From: Macrosoma leucophasiata
Lineage: Eukaryota; Arthropoda; Insecta; Lepidoptera; Hedylidae
Assembly (NCBI GenBank): GCA_036365455.1
Contig: JAWQUS010000027.1
Span: 13,070,501 to 13,134,500, forward strand
DNA: 64,000 nucleotides
Reading direction: 5' to 3'
Both the position numbers and the translations under genes were made by a program. The notes under the pieces were generated by a model. The model did no database searches, was not told the origin of the DNA, and was given only the letters and a program-made list of their open reading frames with translations. Below, piece after piece: positions 22,008-33,752 of this stretch (position 1 is its first letter; every line of letters begins with the position of its first letter).

Positions 22008-22080
22008 TGCACTTCACGCCTGTAATCCCCGAAGGCAGCGGTGCATGCATGCTTTTAAGCATACATGCAAACACCTGGGG
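22008..22080 (-). repeat. SINE tail fragment
   Basis: CACTTCACGCCTGTAATCCC followed by CGAAGGCAG resembles the 3' end of tRNA-headed moth SINEs read on the minus strand. A short palindrome GCATGCATGCTT ... AAGCATACATGC follows. Confidence 0.4.
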
Positions 22081-22086
22081 GTCGAT

Positions 22087-22284
22087 CGCCTAACTGAAAT
22101 GCTTTCGTTTAGGACGTTATCTTGTCCGTTTCGTACCGCCTATTTTGCTAAAACATTTTGCTCTTCATAAGATATAGTAGGTATAAATACCTGCGGACGA
22201 AAACACTTCCAGGAAAAAGTTAGGTGGTACGAATCTGATAAGATGTCATAATCGAAAGCTAAACGAAAGCATTTGAGTTAGGCG
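22087..22284. mobile_element. MITE-like element with terminal inverted repeats
   Basis: The ends CGCCTAACTGAAATGCTTTC (22087) and the complement of CTAAACGAAAGCATTTGAGTTAGGCG (to 22284) pair with one or two mismatches over about 26 bp. The inner parts around CGTTATCTTGTCC and GATAAGATGTCATAAT pair loosely. GTCG occurs just outside both ends and may be a target duplication. There is no transposase. Superfamily unknown. Confidence 0.65.
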
Positions 22285-23539
22285 GTCGGCTCCTTGTTGC
22301 CAACTCCGGGCATATTACCAAACTCCGAGGTACTGGGAAACGTTTAGAAAATGGAGAAATTCAAATAGAATTAGAAGTAAAGAATTTCACACTTTTATCT
22401 GGCACTAACGTGCCGCCAGATATACAAGTTACTGCTACGTGCTTTATCTATCTAATATAAGTATTTAAAGGAGCAATTCTTGTATATACTCGTTTATTAT
22501 GATGTGTAATCAGGATCTCGGAAACGGCTCCAACTATTTTCATGAAATTCAGTATGCAAAGAGTTTCGGGGGTGTCAAGTCGATCTAGCTAGGTTTCATT
22601 TTCAGAAAACTGGTTTGGTCCGTGTTTTGGTACTTTGAAACTTTTTGGTACTTGTTCGCCAGACATGTTACAATAGCTCAGGATGGAAATGAGTAATCTT
22701 GAAACCAAAAGCATTCGGTACGTCTTGATGTGCGGTTAGATATTTTTTCCCTTTTTTATATACGAGTATATATGTATATTTTCCTATTGAGGTAAGTAAC
22801 TCTAAAATATCATTCAGGTACTTACTACTAAATGTAAAACGGTCGCAGTACGCTTAAGTCTATCGAAATAGTCAGCTAATGTCTTTCTGCCTTCTTATTC
22901 AAACATTCAGGCAAAGGTTATCTATTTGTACCACCACCACACATAAATGAATATTGAGCGCTGGTTACAACCCGAATCTTATTGGGTATCTAACACTAGT
23001 CAAAAACAAAACCCCATACCACTGTTTGATAACATATCGTGTTAGAGCAACAAAATCAAATGTACTCATTGAACCTCATTAAGATACGCCAGCCAAGTGA
23101 ATCTAACACGAATTCGACATAACACTAAATTGATGTTACTCTAAGAGACATTCTTACACGTACGAAAAAATCGTACACACGATATAAAATAAACGAAATA
23201 ACCATAGAATAATGGGTGTTAAGGTAAGTGTACGCGGCAGCAGTCGGCGTGGTATCTCAAACGAGTCCGCTATTGGAACGTCAGTTGCAGTAACTAATGC
23301 AAGGGCCTGTCTGTTGCCAGCCTAACTGATGATTGTGCGTGAATCGCTTTTAATGGTGCCGTTTCAAATTGTCCGCATTTCAAACATGTAAACGCGGTAA
23401 TAAGCACAAATATGTCTCTGTTTTATACAACTTTTAAAAAATAATCCAAAGTATTTTACGTATTGCGTTTGGTGTAGGTAATGAGCTGAGATGAGAATAA
23501 GTAAGAACAGAATGAAATGTGAACAATATGTCTTTCCTA
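22285..23539. other. Unannotated DNA with a repeat-like fragment
   Basis: From about 22480 to 22650 the phrase TCGGAAACGGCTCCAACTAT and the following bases resemble the (GTCT)-type non-autonomous elements elsewhere in the window, without their ends. The rest shows no gene or repeat. Confidence 0.4.
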
Positions 23540-23860
23540 AAATAATTTATCCGAGAACAAGGTCAGGACAGAGATAAAGGGACATAGTAATTTCTTCAAA
23601 CATCAAATTTATTCGATGTCGTTTTTTTTTAATTTCGTACAACTAGTCTTTATTGACATTAATTATCCAAGAACAAGTCATGATAGAGATAAAGGGACAT
23701 GATTATTTATTTAAAACATCAAATTTATTCAATCTGTTTTTTTTATTATTTCGTACAGCTAGTCTTTTTTTTTAATTAATTTCACCAAGAACAAGGTCAT
23801 AACAGAGATACAGATTCATGGTAATTTCTTTATATGACATTTATTCAATGTGGTTATTTA
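23540..23860. repeat. Three diverged tandem units of about 115 bp
   Basis: Each unit begins AGAACAAG(G)TCA, followed by CAGAGATAAAGGGACATG or a near match, then ACATCAAATTTATTC, a T-run and TTTCGTACARCTAGTC. Units start at about 23551, 23670 and 23789. The third is cut short. They are diverged, so the duplication is not recent. Confidence 0.8.
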
Positions 23861-24037
23861 ATGAACTGAAAACAATGAAGAGATTAGTACAAATTAAGAA
23901 GTGGTGGCAGTGATTTGGATGTGAAAAGTAACAGACAAATTAAATGTTTGTGAAAAACTACTTCAATACGTCTTTGCTGAAAAACAAGACAATTAAGAAA
24001 TCTGTGTCTTACTATTACACACGCATATCATTTTTAG

Positions 24038-24645
24038 GGTTCCGTAGTAAACAAGGAACCTTTATACCTAGTTTCGCCATGTACGTCTGTCTGTCTGTCC
24101 GTCCGCAGTTTAGCGCAAAAACTATTGGTACTAGAGACTTGAAATTTGGCACAAATATACACCTTAATCACGCCGACAAAGTGGTAGCATAATAACGTGA
24201 AAAATAATATTTTACCCCCTACACGTAATTTTTTTTAAATATTTTGTTTGCTATATAGTGTGGGATATCGTTGGATAGGACTTTCAAATATGTAAGGTAT
24301 GTGTCAATATCATTTTTCGAATAAGTTATCTGTCCGTGACTTACTAAGCTTTAAAATGCCAATTTTCGTTAGAGTCAAGTGTGAGAGGGGGCTCTCTACC
24401 AACTAAACGATTATTGTTAGAAATTCAAACATTACGGTAATAGTAGCTACATTATAAAAAATATAAGGAAAACTACACACTCACACCTAAGTTGGCTTTA
24501 CAAGTTTGCGTGTAATATTTGACCAAATGTATTTTACTCGAAAATTTTGAAGAATTCCAAAGAAAATATTTATTTATTTATTGCATTACATTATTCAAAC
24601 CTATAAACTACGGAACCCTACACTGCGCGTGGCCCGACACATGAC
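24038..24645 (-). repeat. GGGTTCC-end repeat, copy 2
   Basis: Reverse complement of the element at 18628: TTAGGGTTCCGTAGTAAAC at the left, (GTCT)n near 24085, GGTACTAGAGACTTGAAATTTGG, TAAGCTTTAAAATGCC, and TACGGAACCCTACACTGCGCG at the right. Both ends are present. About 600 bp. Confidence 0.8.
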
Positions 24646-24971
24646 CGCTTTTGTAATATGTACTAGTTTAACTCAAATGTAATGTAACAAAAAATTTAAA
24701 TTGTTTATAAAAGCTGTTATTGTCTATATGTATCTACAAATCAAATTTTAATGAGGGTTGATAGGCCAGTGCCGCAAATATTTGAGACCAAATAAATATT
24801 ACAACATAATGAATCCTATCAGAAAATATTAAGAATATATAATAAAATAAAAAGGAAAAGTGAATTACGGGGCAGAGCATTCAAATTTTCATTTATCGTA
24901 ATCAATTTTAATTGAGTAGATTTAATTGACTGCCGTTTTTGCAAAGTGGTTCTATTAATATGATAATAATT
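24646..24971. other. AT-rich spacer, nothing recognised
   Basis: AT-rich with no motif. Confidence 0.5.
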
Positions 24972-25180
24972 GACGACCCGGTTAGTCCAGGCAGCGGTGT
25001 GAGACGACCGCTTGATTCGAAAGGTCGCGGGTTAGATTCCCGCACCGGGACAAATATTTAGGGCTTACACATATTTATTTCGGGTCTGGGTGTTTGTGTA
25101 TGTACAACGGCACTCACGACACAGGTTTACCTATACCTAGTGTGTAGACAGCTGTGAGTGTAAGTGTATTTATTTATATA
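24972..25180 (+). repeat. tRNA-derived SINE-like family B, copy 2
   Basis: GACGACCCGGTTAGTCCAGG head with A-box-like TTAGTCCAGG, a slightly damaged B box (GGGTTAGATTCCC), then GGTCTGGGTGTTTGTG, GTACAACGGCACTCACGAC and a GTGAGTGTAAGTG tail. Confidence 0.85.
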
Positions 25181-26274
25181 TACAAACTAGTTATTAAAAT
25201 TTTCATAATTGGTGCATTCAATATTTTATTTACTAGGTATGGTGAACTCTCAGACTAAGGAATTTAGTCTGAGGGCGAACTATATCTATTTACTTTAAAG
25301 GCGAAATGAAGCGTAATCATTTTATTTATAAGTTTCAATTAATTTTTTAAAGCTTATCTATTGTCATTTTTCTTAACATCACGATACAATATCGGGACAA
25401 ATAAAAACAATCCAAACACCTCACTTCCACCATTTTATGTAGGTTATTCAAAAAGAGAACAATAAAATGTGACGTCACTTATTTTCTTCCTGCGGAACTC
25501 GGTGGCCCGAGGCACATGACAAGTGACAGGGCAATTCAATTCAGATGTCAGCCTACGGCCACACACCAAATAGGCTTTTTGGCAACTGGTCATTTCGCTA
25601 TCTCATTCTGTTTCGTATATGACCTATAATCATTCAGGAATTAGCATTGCATTACAATGTTATACCGCAAGAGCATTTATAAACTGTAAAATTAGTCACA
25701 ATCAATTATAATAAGAACTTTTACTTCATTATCGTACTGCCATCGATTTGCTTCTGCACTAATTTCTGTAAACATGGCTTTCTACATGCGAATTGAAAAG
25801 CTTTACTCACGCCCCGTCACACACCCGCATTCATTACGGTATAAATTACATGTTCTTTATCACCGCTCTTTTTTTTAATAACAGGCATTGTTGTCCATTC
25901 GTGCCAAGAAACGATTCTTTTCAGCCAGTGACTGATTTAATTCGATTTGTGCACGACTCGCAACTGATGTATTATAAAACGTCTTCATCGTTTACCTTTT
26001 AACGAGTTAATTTGAAAATATTGACTGTGTTAATCAATGCAGTCATTACTAATTAATTATAGATATTTATTTTATGACAAAGTTGAAGTTGATGGTATGT
26101 TATTACAGCGCAAGGATATTAATAAGCTTCCACGTTCTTGAACATGCGTTTCACTCAAGAGTTACGGGTGTTACGCTTTTGTGTTTAATATGTGATTGTA
26201 TATTATCCCCTAAGTGCTTGAGCAATTATACATAGGTAGGTGTGTTTTATATACTGTTCAAATTAGACACTAAT
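25181..26274. other. Unannotated DNA
   Basis: About 1.1 kb without recognised repeats. The 69-codon frame at 25793-26002 shows no motif. Could be single-copy sequence. Confidence 0.45.
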
Positions 26275-26445
26275 AGGTCCTCCTCCGTTACTTTGGTTCG
26301 CATGCCGATCTCTTCATTATTGATTTGATCTTTTAGGGAAACGCCTGGCATAGCACTCTCCATTTCTCCCTATGTGACCTTAAGCCTTCTTATGAGGTCC
26401 GTAGTGAGCGACCACGTTTCAAATCCATACATCATCATTGGCACA
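26275..26445 (-). pseudogene. LINE reverse-transcriptase fragment
   Basis: The minus strand reads PMMMYGFETWSLTT, LIRRLKVT with an in-frame stop, then ESAMPGVSLKDQINNEEI and RTKVTE. This is the familiar region between reverse-transcriptase domain and C-terminus in insect non-LTR elements (Y-G-ETW-LT, RAM-GVSL-D-I-N). It is a short broken piece; the catalytic domain is absent. Confidence 0.75.
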
Positions 26446-26462
26446 TACACTGGTAATTTGGA

Positions 26463-26640
26463 CGAGGCGACGTATCATAGCGTCCCGAACGCTGCCTAAC
26501 CGAGACGAGGTGGACCGACGATTTAGTGGATGTCATGGGCAATCTACACAGCACATGCACAGCTACAAGGGCAACACACCTAAGACCTCAGTGGTGGAAA
26601 GACTGTGGAAATGCAGATGACATTGAAACTTCTTATGTGT
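26463..26640 (+). pseudogene. LINE ORF2 C-terminal fragment, opposite strand
   Basis: From about 26500 the plus strand reads RWTDDLVDVMG, then about 20 residues on LRPQWWKDCGNADD. R-W-DDL is a common motif near the C-terminus of non-LTR retrotransposon proteins. It lies head to head with the minus-strand LINE fragment at 26275-26445, so the locus has been rearranged or hit twice. Confidence 0.55.
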
Positions 26641-26905
26641 GTGATGGGTGACCGCTAGTGGCAAATTAAAATGCGCGTTTCAGTGCTTCGGAGGAAACGT
26701 TAAGTCGATCCCGGTTGCTATCGAAAGATGGCAGTCGTTAAACCTTATCGGAGGCCTAAGGCGGCTTGAAAACTTCCGACAGCGGGTTGGCCACTAAACC
26801 GTATTTCCACCAACCCGCATTGGAGCAGCGTGGTGGAGTAAGCTCCAGGCCTCCCCCCAAAAAGTCCTTGTCCAGCAGTGGGACGTATAATGGGTTGCCA
26901 TTATT
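26641..26905 (+). repeat. 5S-rRNA-like SINE, 5'-truncated copy
   Basis: Starts inside the 5S-like region (GTGATGGGTGACCGCTAGTG) and continues with GTGCTTCGGAGGAAACGTTAAG, GGCAGTCGTTAAACC, GACAGCGGGTTGGCC, CATTGGAGCAGCGTGGTGGA and GCAGTGGGACGTATAATGGG, ending in ATT repeats. Here both halves point the same way, unlike the copy at 19568. The Helitron at 26907 inserted right at its tail. Confidence 0.7.
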
Positions 26906-26906
26906 A

Positions 26907-28378
26907 TCTATACTTATAATAAAACTGTAGAAGTGTAAATTCTGTACATTAAAAATATTGAAAAAATAAGTACCAGGGGATGTTACTAGATCGATACCGA
27001 ACCCAAATATGTGATTAGAAAAATTTTTGTCTGTCTGTCTGTCTGTTTGTTCAAGCATCACATAAAAACTGCCGGTCCGATTACAATGTAACTTGGTATG
27101 ATTAAACTTTTACCTTTGGCGCACAACACTGGGTACCTGTTTGTCTGTGTGTTTGTGCACGCTAATATCAGAAACAGCTTATTCGATTTGCGGTTTTCAT
27201 TAATATATTGCGGTAAGTTACACTTTAACATTTAGTTTCATGTGAATCGGTTCAGAAATAAAAAAAGTTATATCAATTTAAAGAATCATATCGAATATTT
27301 TTAAGCTATTCTGTCTATCTTAGTTCTATCTTTTAGGGGTTTCGTACCTAAAAGGTAAAAACGGACCCCACGGATTACTAATCCTCCGCTGTCTGTCTGT
27401 CTTTCCGTCCGTCCGTCTATCTGTCACCAGCCTGTATCTCCTAAATAGTGATAGCTAGAAAGATAACATTTTCACAAATTATGTATTTCTGATACCGCTA
27501 TAAAGAGAAAATTAATTACTAAAAATAAGAAAATGAAAATGTTAAGAGGTCCAAGGGGGCATACAATAAACGTGTTTTTTTTTGTCGTATATTTTTTTTC
27601 TCGATAAAAATAACGGTAGCAAGTAGACGCTTAAAATTTTCACAGAATTTTTAGGTCTTATGTTGTATATTACCTTTCCATAATAAATCTATACATATAT
27701 ACATACAAATAAATAAAATTGGTGTGTCTGTTTGTAATATTAAAATAACCGCTTTTTACTAAATGTATGTATACACGGTAAATATACCAAAACAACATTT
27801 TTTACAATTTTTGTCTGTCTGTCTGTATGTTTGGCGGGGCTAGTCTTGGGAACGGCTTTACCGATTTTGACGGGACTTTCACTGGCAGATAGCTGATGTG
27901 ATAAGGAGTAACTTAGGCTTACTTTTATTTCCATACATCCATACATACATACATACTTACCTACCTACATACAAATAAGTAGAATTGGTGTATATCCAAC
28001 TTTGACGGGACTTCCACGGGTACGTAGCTGATGTATTAAGGAATAACTTAGGCTACTTTTATCTCCATACATTCATACCTACATACAAATAAGTAGAATT
28101 GGAGTGTATCCGACTTTGACGGGACTTCCACGGGTAGGTAGCTGATTTAATAAGGAGTAACTTAGGCTACTTTTATCTCCATACATACATACATACCTAC
28201 ATACAAATAAATAGAATTTAAGTGTCTCCGATTTTGACGGGACTTTCACTGGCAGATAGCTGATGTAATAAGGAGTAACTTAGGCTACTTTTATACTAGC
28301 TGCGCCCACGACTTCGTCCGGGTAGATACTGAACAATCATATATTTTCTCACGTGGACGAAGTCGCGGGCACAGCTAG
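26907..28378 (+). mobile_element. Composite non-autonomous Helitron, 4 internal units
   Basis: Starts TCTATACTTATAATAAAAC after an A and ends ACAGCTAG before a T, as Helitrons do (5' TC, 3' CTRR, insertion between A and T). The last ~75 bp form a hairpin: GCGCCCACGACTTCGTCC pairs with GGACGAAGTCGCGGGCAC. The first half has two (GTCT)n runs and TTGGCGCACAACACTGGG. The second half begins with another TCTATA head near 27687 and carries four copies of a ~115-bp unit (GACGGGACTT ... GGCTAC ... CATACATACATAC). No protein is encoded; it depends on a helicase made elsewhere. Confidence 0.85.
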
Positions 28379-28382
28379 TTAA

Positions 28383-28830
28383 TATTATAATTTGGATGAG
28401 AGGACGACACTACAGGATCAAGAAGAGGCACGGAAGGTGTGTAAGATCCGGGACATTTGGCGCACAATGCTTTTTTATGTCCTCCAGACTGAATTTTGTT
28501 CACGGCGTTTTTTTTAAATCTCAACGGAGAGTAGGGCACAGGAGATATTATAGTGCAAAAGGATATGTGCAGATGCACCTAGTTATCCCTCGCTCTCATA
28601 GCCCGGTGGTACGGCAATCCGATACGACCGGAGAGAGATCGGACGAAAGATAAAAGGCTTTACGAACCTACTTTCTGAAGCACAGACTGCGAGCTAGTAC
28701 TGGAAATTTCCTCATAGAAAAACTCAGTAGCAGTTTTTTTCCGATGTGGAGATCGAGCCCGGATGTTTCAGAATCGCGATTGCGACCACTAGACCAACGA
28801 AGCAGTCAGTCCAGTCAGACAGTCACGCTT
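28383..28830 (-). repeat. tRNA-derived SINE
   Basis: At 28750-28812 the minus strand reads TTGGTCTAGTGGTCGC (A box) then GGGCTCGATCTCC (B box), a tRNA-like head. The rest of the unit towards 28383 includes GACGAAAGATAAAAGG and GCACAGACTGCGAGC. A frame of 85 codons at 28396-28653 is not supported as a gene. Confidence 0.6.
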
Positions 28831-29315
28831 TATATTTAATACGTGAATCCCCACTTGGTGTGAAGATACGTATATAACATAGACTGCAACTTTGTGTGAA
28901 GTGGTAAAAAATAACTCCTGTCCACCTATATTTATACCATCAGTTATTGTAGGGTTTCTAAAATGAATACTTATGTAGACAGAACATCCGTCTTCCTCTT
29001 GTTTCTACTGTTTAAAACGATAATAATAATGCAAAGTAATTAGCGGTCGCATTATAAGTATTTGTGCTGCGTGTAGATACTCTAACGCAATTTTAACAAG
29101 TATTAACTAAAGAGTGGCTGATACGCAGGTGGCAAACACCTGTACCTTGATTACTAGATAGCACTTAACTCCTTTTTCCGACACCGGATTAATAACTGGA
29201 CGTTTCAATAATTGCTTAGTTTTAATTAATTAAATAAAATATATATAAGCCGTCTTTGAATCGATTTTAATCGGCTTTTTTAATGGTGTGTGGGGGGGAG
29301 GCATGAAATTATATA
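28831..29315. other. AT-rich spacer
   Basis: No gene or repeat recognised. Ends in a G run near 29290. Confidence 0.45.
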
Positions 29316-29455
29316 TGTTTTAATGTAATGAAAGTGGTTTATTAACCACTGCATGCGGTTCACATTGATGTTAACTGATGACTGCAGGCTATAGTAGCCC
29401 ACACAAAGGCCAAGGTCAAAATGCAGATCCGTTACCACTTCTAAGGCCTGAGGAG
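29316..29455 (-). repeat. SINE-like family A, 3' part
   Basis: TAATGTAATGAAAGTGG, TGCGGTTCACATTGATG, TGACTGCAGGCTATAG and AAATGCAGATCCGTTACCAC match the tail half of the family. Confidence 0.8.
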
Positions 29456-31091
29456 TAAGGGAGTGCAGATCTGCATCATCATGCATGCAGAAAATGATGC
29501 AGCCTTCGCCGTACAAAACAATAATCCAGTAAATTGGTGCGTTTCTTTGTATGTAGGTGCGTGAACTGCAACACTGTGTGTGAATGCGGTTTCTGTGTAG
29601 CACTACGCAAGTTTCATTAGAAAAAAGCTACTCTAAGCAACGTGAGAGCACACACACGTTGAACACCCGGCTAAGCTGCATGATACGGTGATGTGTACGA
29701 ATTGCCTTAATCAATATGAACTTTAAGCTCGTTAGTGACTTAAATGAAAAAAAATATCTAAAAGTAAAATGAAAATGATTTAAGAATCGAAACAATTTTT
29801 AAAATGCAAACTCACATGGTCCCAAAGCAAAGCTTTAATATATGATGGTACATATTATTATATAGTTGCAGTGCAGCGCGTGCCATGCTATTGTATTGGA
29901 CACGCCCAGAGCTTCGGGCAGAGTTTGTTTTAGCACGACAAAGGCATGTTCCCATTACGTTATTTTGTTTTAAAAGTTTAAAGTTTCTTTTATTTGGTTA
30001 CAATGTTTTTGGAAGAAAAGGATTTGCATTATAAGCCATCATTACCACCAATTCGAACTGTACGTTCGATGCAAAAAATATTTCTATTTTCTTAAGTATC
30101 TCTATCTTAGAACTCGTATAAACTCTTTTTATATCTTAAATCACAGAAATGCATAATGCAAGTTTATGTGTCTTAAACTTATTTCAATAATATCAAACGA
30201 GCAACCACTTAAAAGTATATTAACAAGAACCTATTCAACTTTTCGAGCTAGCTGTATCTAATAATATTAAAAAACATTTATTTGTTCGATCTAGTAAAAA
30301 GCTTTTCTATAATGTTTAAAGTAAAGGGATCACCGTCCTGCCCACCGCATCGCCCGTAAAATACTATGAACTAGCGATATAACGGAACTTGATTATTTCC
30401 CTTTCACGACGCACTATGATTCAATACTGTCCTAATCATTACGGACACCGATATCGAATCCAATATAATGCCACTCTTAAGCACTAACTTTACTCTTCGT
30501 CGAGATTCCGATACTGTTATAATAGTCGTGAAGCTTAACCGATTTGTTCTTTCACCGCCCTGTGTTTTATTCCATTTTATGTCAGTAGGTGTGCTCTTGT
30601 CATTGTTGTGTTTTATTCCAAACTTTATTTCATTAAGATTATGAGTACACGTAATATTAGCACAGCCTAAAGAATTTATCGATAAACTACCGTTTGATTT
30701 CTGATACTGTGATATTAGCATGTTTGTAACTTTAGGTACCTAAGTATATACTATTATAAAACAGTAGCTGTGTCGCCGAACATCGTATCGCTTTAGTAGT
30801 TTAAAAAACAAACCCTACTGAATATATCCAAAAAAAAACATTAAAATCGGTGAAGTCGTTTCGAAGAAGTTTGGTAATAAGCATAGTGATAGGAGAATTA
30901 CATATTTTGAAAATTATTTCAGATTTTGCCCACGACCCCCAGATTCGTTACTCATGTATGTAGCTGCTCTATAATCAGAGAGCCTCCATACGCAGGAAGC
31001 TGTTAAAAAATACAGGCGTAAGGTAAGTATTGAATACAGTCAAAGTAACTTTTTTTCTTACAGTAGAACAGATACAAATGTAATGATTTTT
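29456..31091. other. Unannotated DNA, possibly single-copy
   Basis: About 1.6 kb without recognised repeats. It includes a 105-codon open frame on the minus strand, listed separately. Confidence 0.45.
30404..30721 (-). CDS. Doubtful 105-codon open frame
   Basis: Runs from an ATG at 30721 to a stop at 30404. The peptide is rich in serine, asparagine and isoleucine and has a charged stretch TPTDIKWNKTQGGERTNRLS. I recognise no domain, signal peptide or membrane segment. It is the longest frame in the window outside transposons and tandem repeats. It could be a fragment of an exon or chance. No splice sites can be assigned with confidence. Confidence 0.12.
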   Translation of the reverse strand: MLISQYQKSNGSLSINSLGCANITCTHNLNEIKFGIKHNNDKSTPTDIKWNKTQGGERTNRLSFTTIITVSESRRRVKLVLKSGIILDSISVSVMIRTVLNHSAS

Positions 31092-31360
31092 TAATGTAAT
31101 GGAAGTGGCAAACAAGCATGCAGTTCATATTGATGTTAAGTGATGACTGAAGCCTATAGACACCGACACAAAGACCAAGGTCAAAATGCAGATGCGTTAC
31201 TAAGATGTTATGGCTCTGTGCCGGAAAGTACAGGGCCGTACATTACCACCTGACCGGAATACGATAGTGCTGAACACTACCATTTAGCGGCAAGTATATT
31301 AGGTAATGCGGTGGTGCCTACGCCCGCGAGCTCCGTCAATGGAGCTCTACCATTAGTAAA
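31092..31360 (-). repeat. SINE-like family A, full copy
   Basis: All family blocks present on the minus strand, from TTAATGTAATGGAAGTGGC to GAGCTCTACCATTAG. About 270 bp. Confidence 0.85.
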
Positions 31361-31758
31361 AGGTGGTAAGTGATCAGCCGTCCTTTTATGTAATTCGGTG
31401 GACATCAATTCGTTAAGCACCATGCAGTACATTACTGATTTAACATAACGTATTAATTACCAATATTTTAAGAAAACAGCAATGTGCTGCATAAAGTTTA
31501 TCCAACTGATGTCAACGAAGTTACATACAACGTCCTCCGGTACATTTGTAAATGCCAGTAATGGCGCGAGCAGTTGGCGCTCGCGAGGAACGATTAAACA
31601 CTAACGATCTTTATGGCCACTACTATAGTCTTGTGAAAAGTTGTTTTAGTGTTTTTCTAATTGTTTTCTTTGTTCTTAAAATCACAGTTGTTAACTTCAA
31701 CAATCTAATGCAGGTAACGTTAAATTGAATCAAATGCTTAGACGAGAAGCTATATCTA
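31361..31758. other. Spacer, nothing recognised
   Basis: No gene or repeat recognised. A GC-richer patch with TGGCGCGAGCAGTTGGCGCTCGCGAG near 31562 can fold as a short hairpin. Confidence 0.4.
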
Positions 31759-33263
31759 TCTATACTTATAATCTGTAGAAGTGTAAATTCCGTACATTAA
31801 AAATATTGAAAAAATAAATACCAGGGATGTTATTAGATCGATACCGAATACAAATATGTGATTAGATTTTTTTTGTCTGTCTGTCTGTTTGTTCAAGCAT
31901 CACAGAAAAACAAAAGGTCCGATTACAATGAAACTTGGTATGATTATACTTTAACCTTTGGCGCACAACACTGGGTACTTTTTATCCCGGAAAAATGTCT
32001 GTTTGTCTCTGTGTTTGTGCACGCTAATATCAGAAACGGCTTATTCGATTTGCGGTTTTCACAAATATATTGTGGTAAGTTTCACTTAACATTTAGTGTT
32101 TGTTTCATGTGAATCGGTTCAGAAATAAAAAAGTTATGTCAATTTAAAGAATCGTATCGAATATTTTTAAGCTATTCTGTATCTTAGTTCTATCTTTTAG
32201 GGAGTTTCGTACCTAATAGGTAAAAACAGACCCGACGAATAACTAATCCTCCGCTGTCTGTCTGTCTGTCCGTCCGTTCGTCTGTCTGTCACCAGGCTGT
32301 ATCTCATAAATAGTGATAGCTAGAAAGCTAACATTTTCACAAATTATGCATATCTGTTACCGCTATAATGTAGACGCTTAAATTTTTTACAGATTTTTTA
32401 GGTCTTATGTTGTATTGTAGCTTCCATAATAAATCTATATACATACAAATAAATAAAATTTGAGTGTCTGTTTGTAATATTAAAATAACTGCTTTTTACT
32501 AAACGCATATGTATGTATACACGGTACATATACCAAAACATTTTTTTTTACAATTTTTATCTGTCTGTCTGTCTGTTTGGCGGGGCTAATATTGGGAACG
32601 GCTTGACCGATTTTGACGGGACTTTCACTGGCAGATAGCTGATGTGATAAGGAGTAACTCTAAGGCTACTTTTATCTCCATGCATCCATACACACATACA
32701 TACCTACGTACAAATATGTAGAATTGGAGTGTATCCGACTTTGACGGGACTTCCATGAGTAGATAGCTGATGTAACAAGGAGTAACTTAGGCTACTTTTA
32801 TCTCCATATATCCATACATACATATATACATACCTACATACAAATAAGAAGAATTGGAGTGTCTTCGACTTTGACGGGACTTTCACTGGCAGATAGCTGA
32901 TGTGATAAGGAGTAACTTAGGCTACTTTTATCTCCATACAACCATACATACATACCTACATACAAATAAACAGAATTTGAGTGTCTCCGATTTTGACGGG
33001 ACTTTCACTGGCAGATAGCTGATGTGATAAGGAGTAACTTGAACTACTTTTATCTCCATACAACCATACATACATACATAACTACATACAAATACATAGA
33101 ATTTGAGTGTCTCCGATTTTGACGGGACTTTCACTGGCAGATAGCTGATGTAATAAGGAGTAACTTACGCTACTTTTATACTTGCTGCGCCCACGACTTC
33201 GTCCGAGTAGATACTGAACAAGCATATTATTTCTCACGTAAACGAAGTCGCGGGCACAGCTAG
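31759..33263 (+). mobile_element. Composite non-autonomous Helitron, 5 internal units
   Basis: Same architecture as 26907-28378: TC start, two (GTCT)n runs, a second TCTATA head near 32430, five copies of the GACGGGACTT unit (about 32615-33125), the CCACGACTTCGTCC / AACGAAGTCGCGGGC hairpin and CTAG at 33260-33263 before T. Confidence 0.85.
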
Positions 33264-33611
33264 TTTGTAATAAAATTGGATTCCAAAAGGTAAGCTTTTA
33301 AGTAATAGTACTGATCTAAGAGAAGTATGGATTTGAATACAGACCACAGACGACGAGAGACGATATACCATTACAGTTATTTTTTACTGTCACGAACTAA
33401 CAAAAAAACTTTCAGAACACATTGATGGTAAGTGAATAAACAGCATACATAAACACCTACAATCAAATGCGTTGACTTCCTACCTATATTGCTAAGTTAC
33501 ACTTCAGTATGCCGGCGATACATTACCTAAGTTAGTGATTCTCATACTTTTTGAAGACAGATCACTTTTGGTAACCCAAATATTTGACGAAGCCCTAAAA
33601 TAAAACGACAC
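33264..33611. other. Spacer, nothing recognised
   Basis: No gene or repeat recognised. Confidence 0.4.
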
Positions 33612-33614
33612 TTA

Positions 33615-33752
33615 GCCTGGGTTGCACCACGACTTTTGTTAAAGTTATTGTAACATTTCACATCCTGCTCTAACTTTAACAGATTTCTTTAAGTTAGAAA
33701 AGGATGTGAAATGTTACAATAACTTTAACAAAAGTCGTGGTGCAACCCAGGC
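33615..33752. mobile_element. Foldback MITE with TTA target duplication
   Basis: A 138-bp element whose first 52 bases (from GCCTGGGTTGCACCACGAC) are the exact reverse complement of the last 52. The short centre pairs imperfectly. TTA flanks it on both sides (33612-33614 and 33753-33755). A 3-bp TTA duplication is typical of PIF/Harbinger elements, so a Harbinger-type MITE is the best guess. Perfect arms suggest a fairly recent insertion. Confidence 0.88.
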
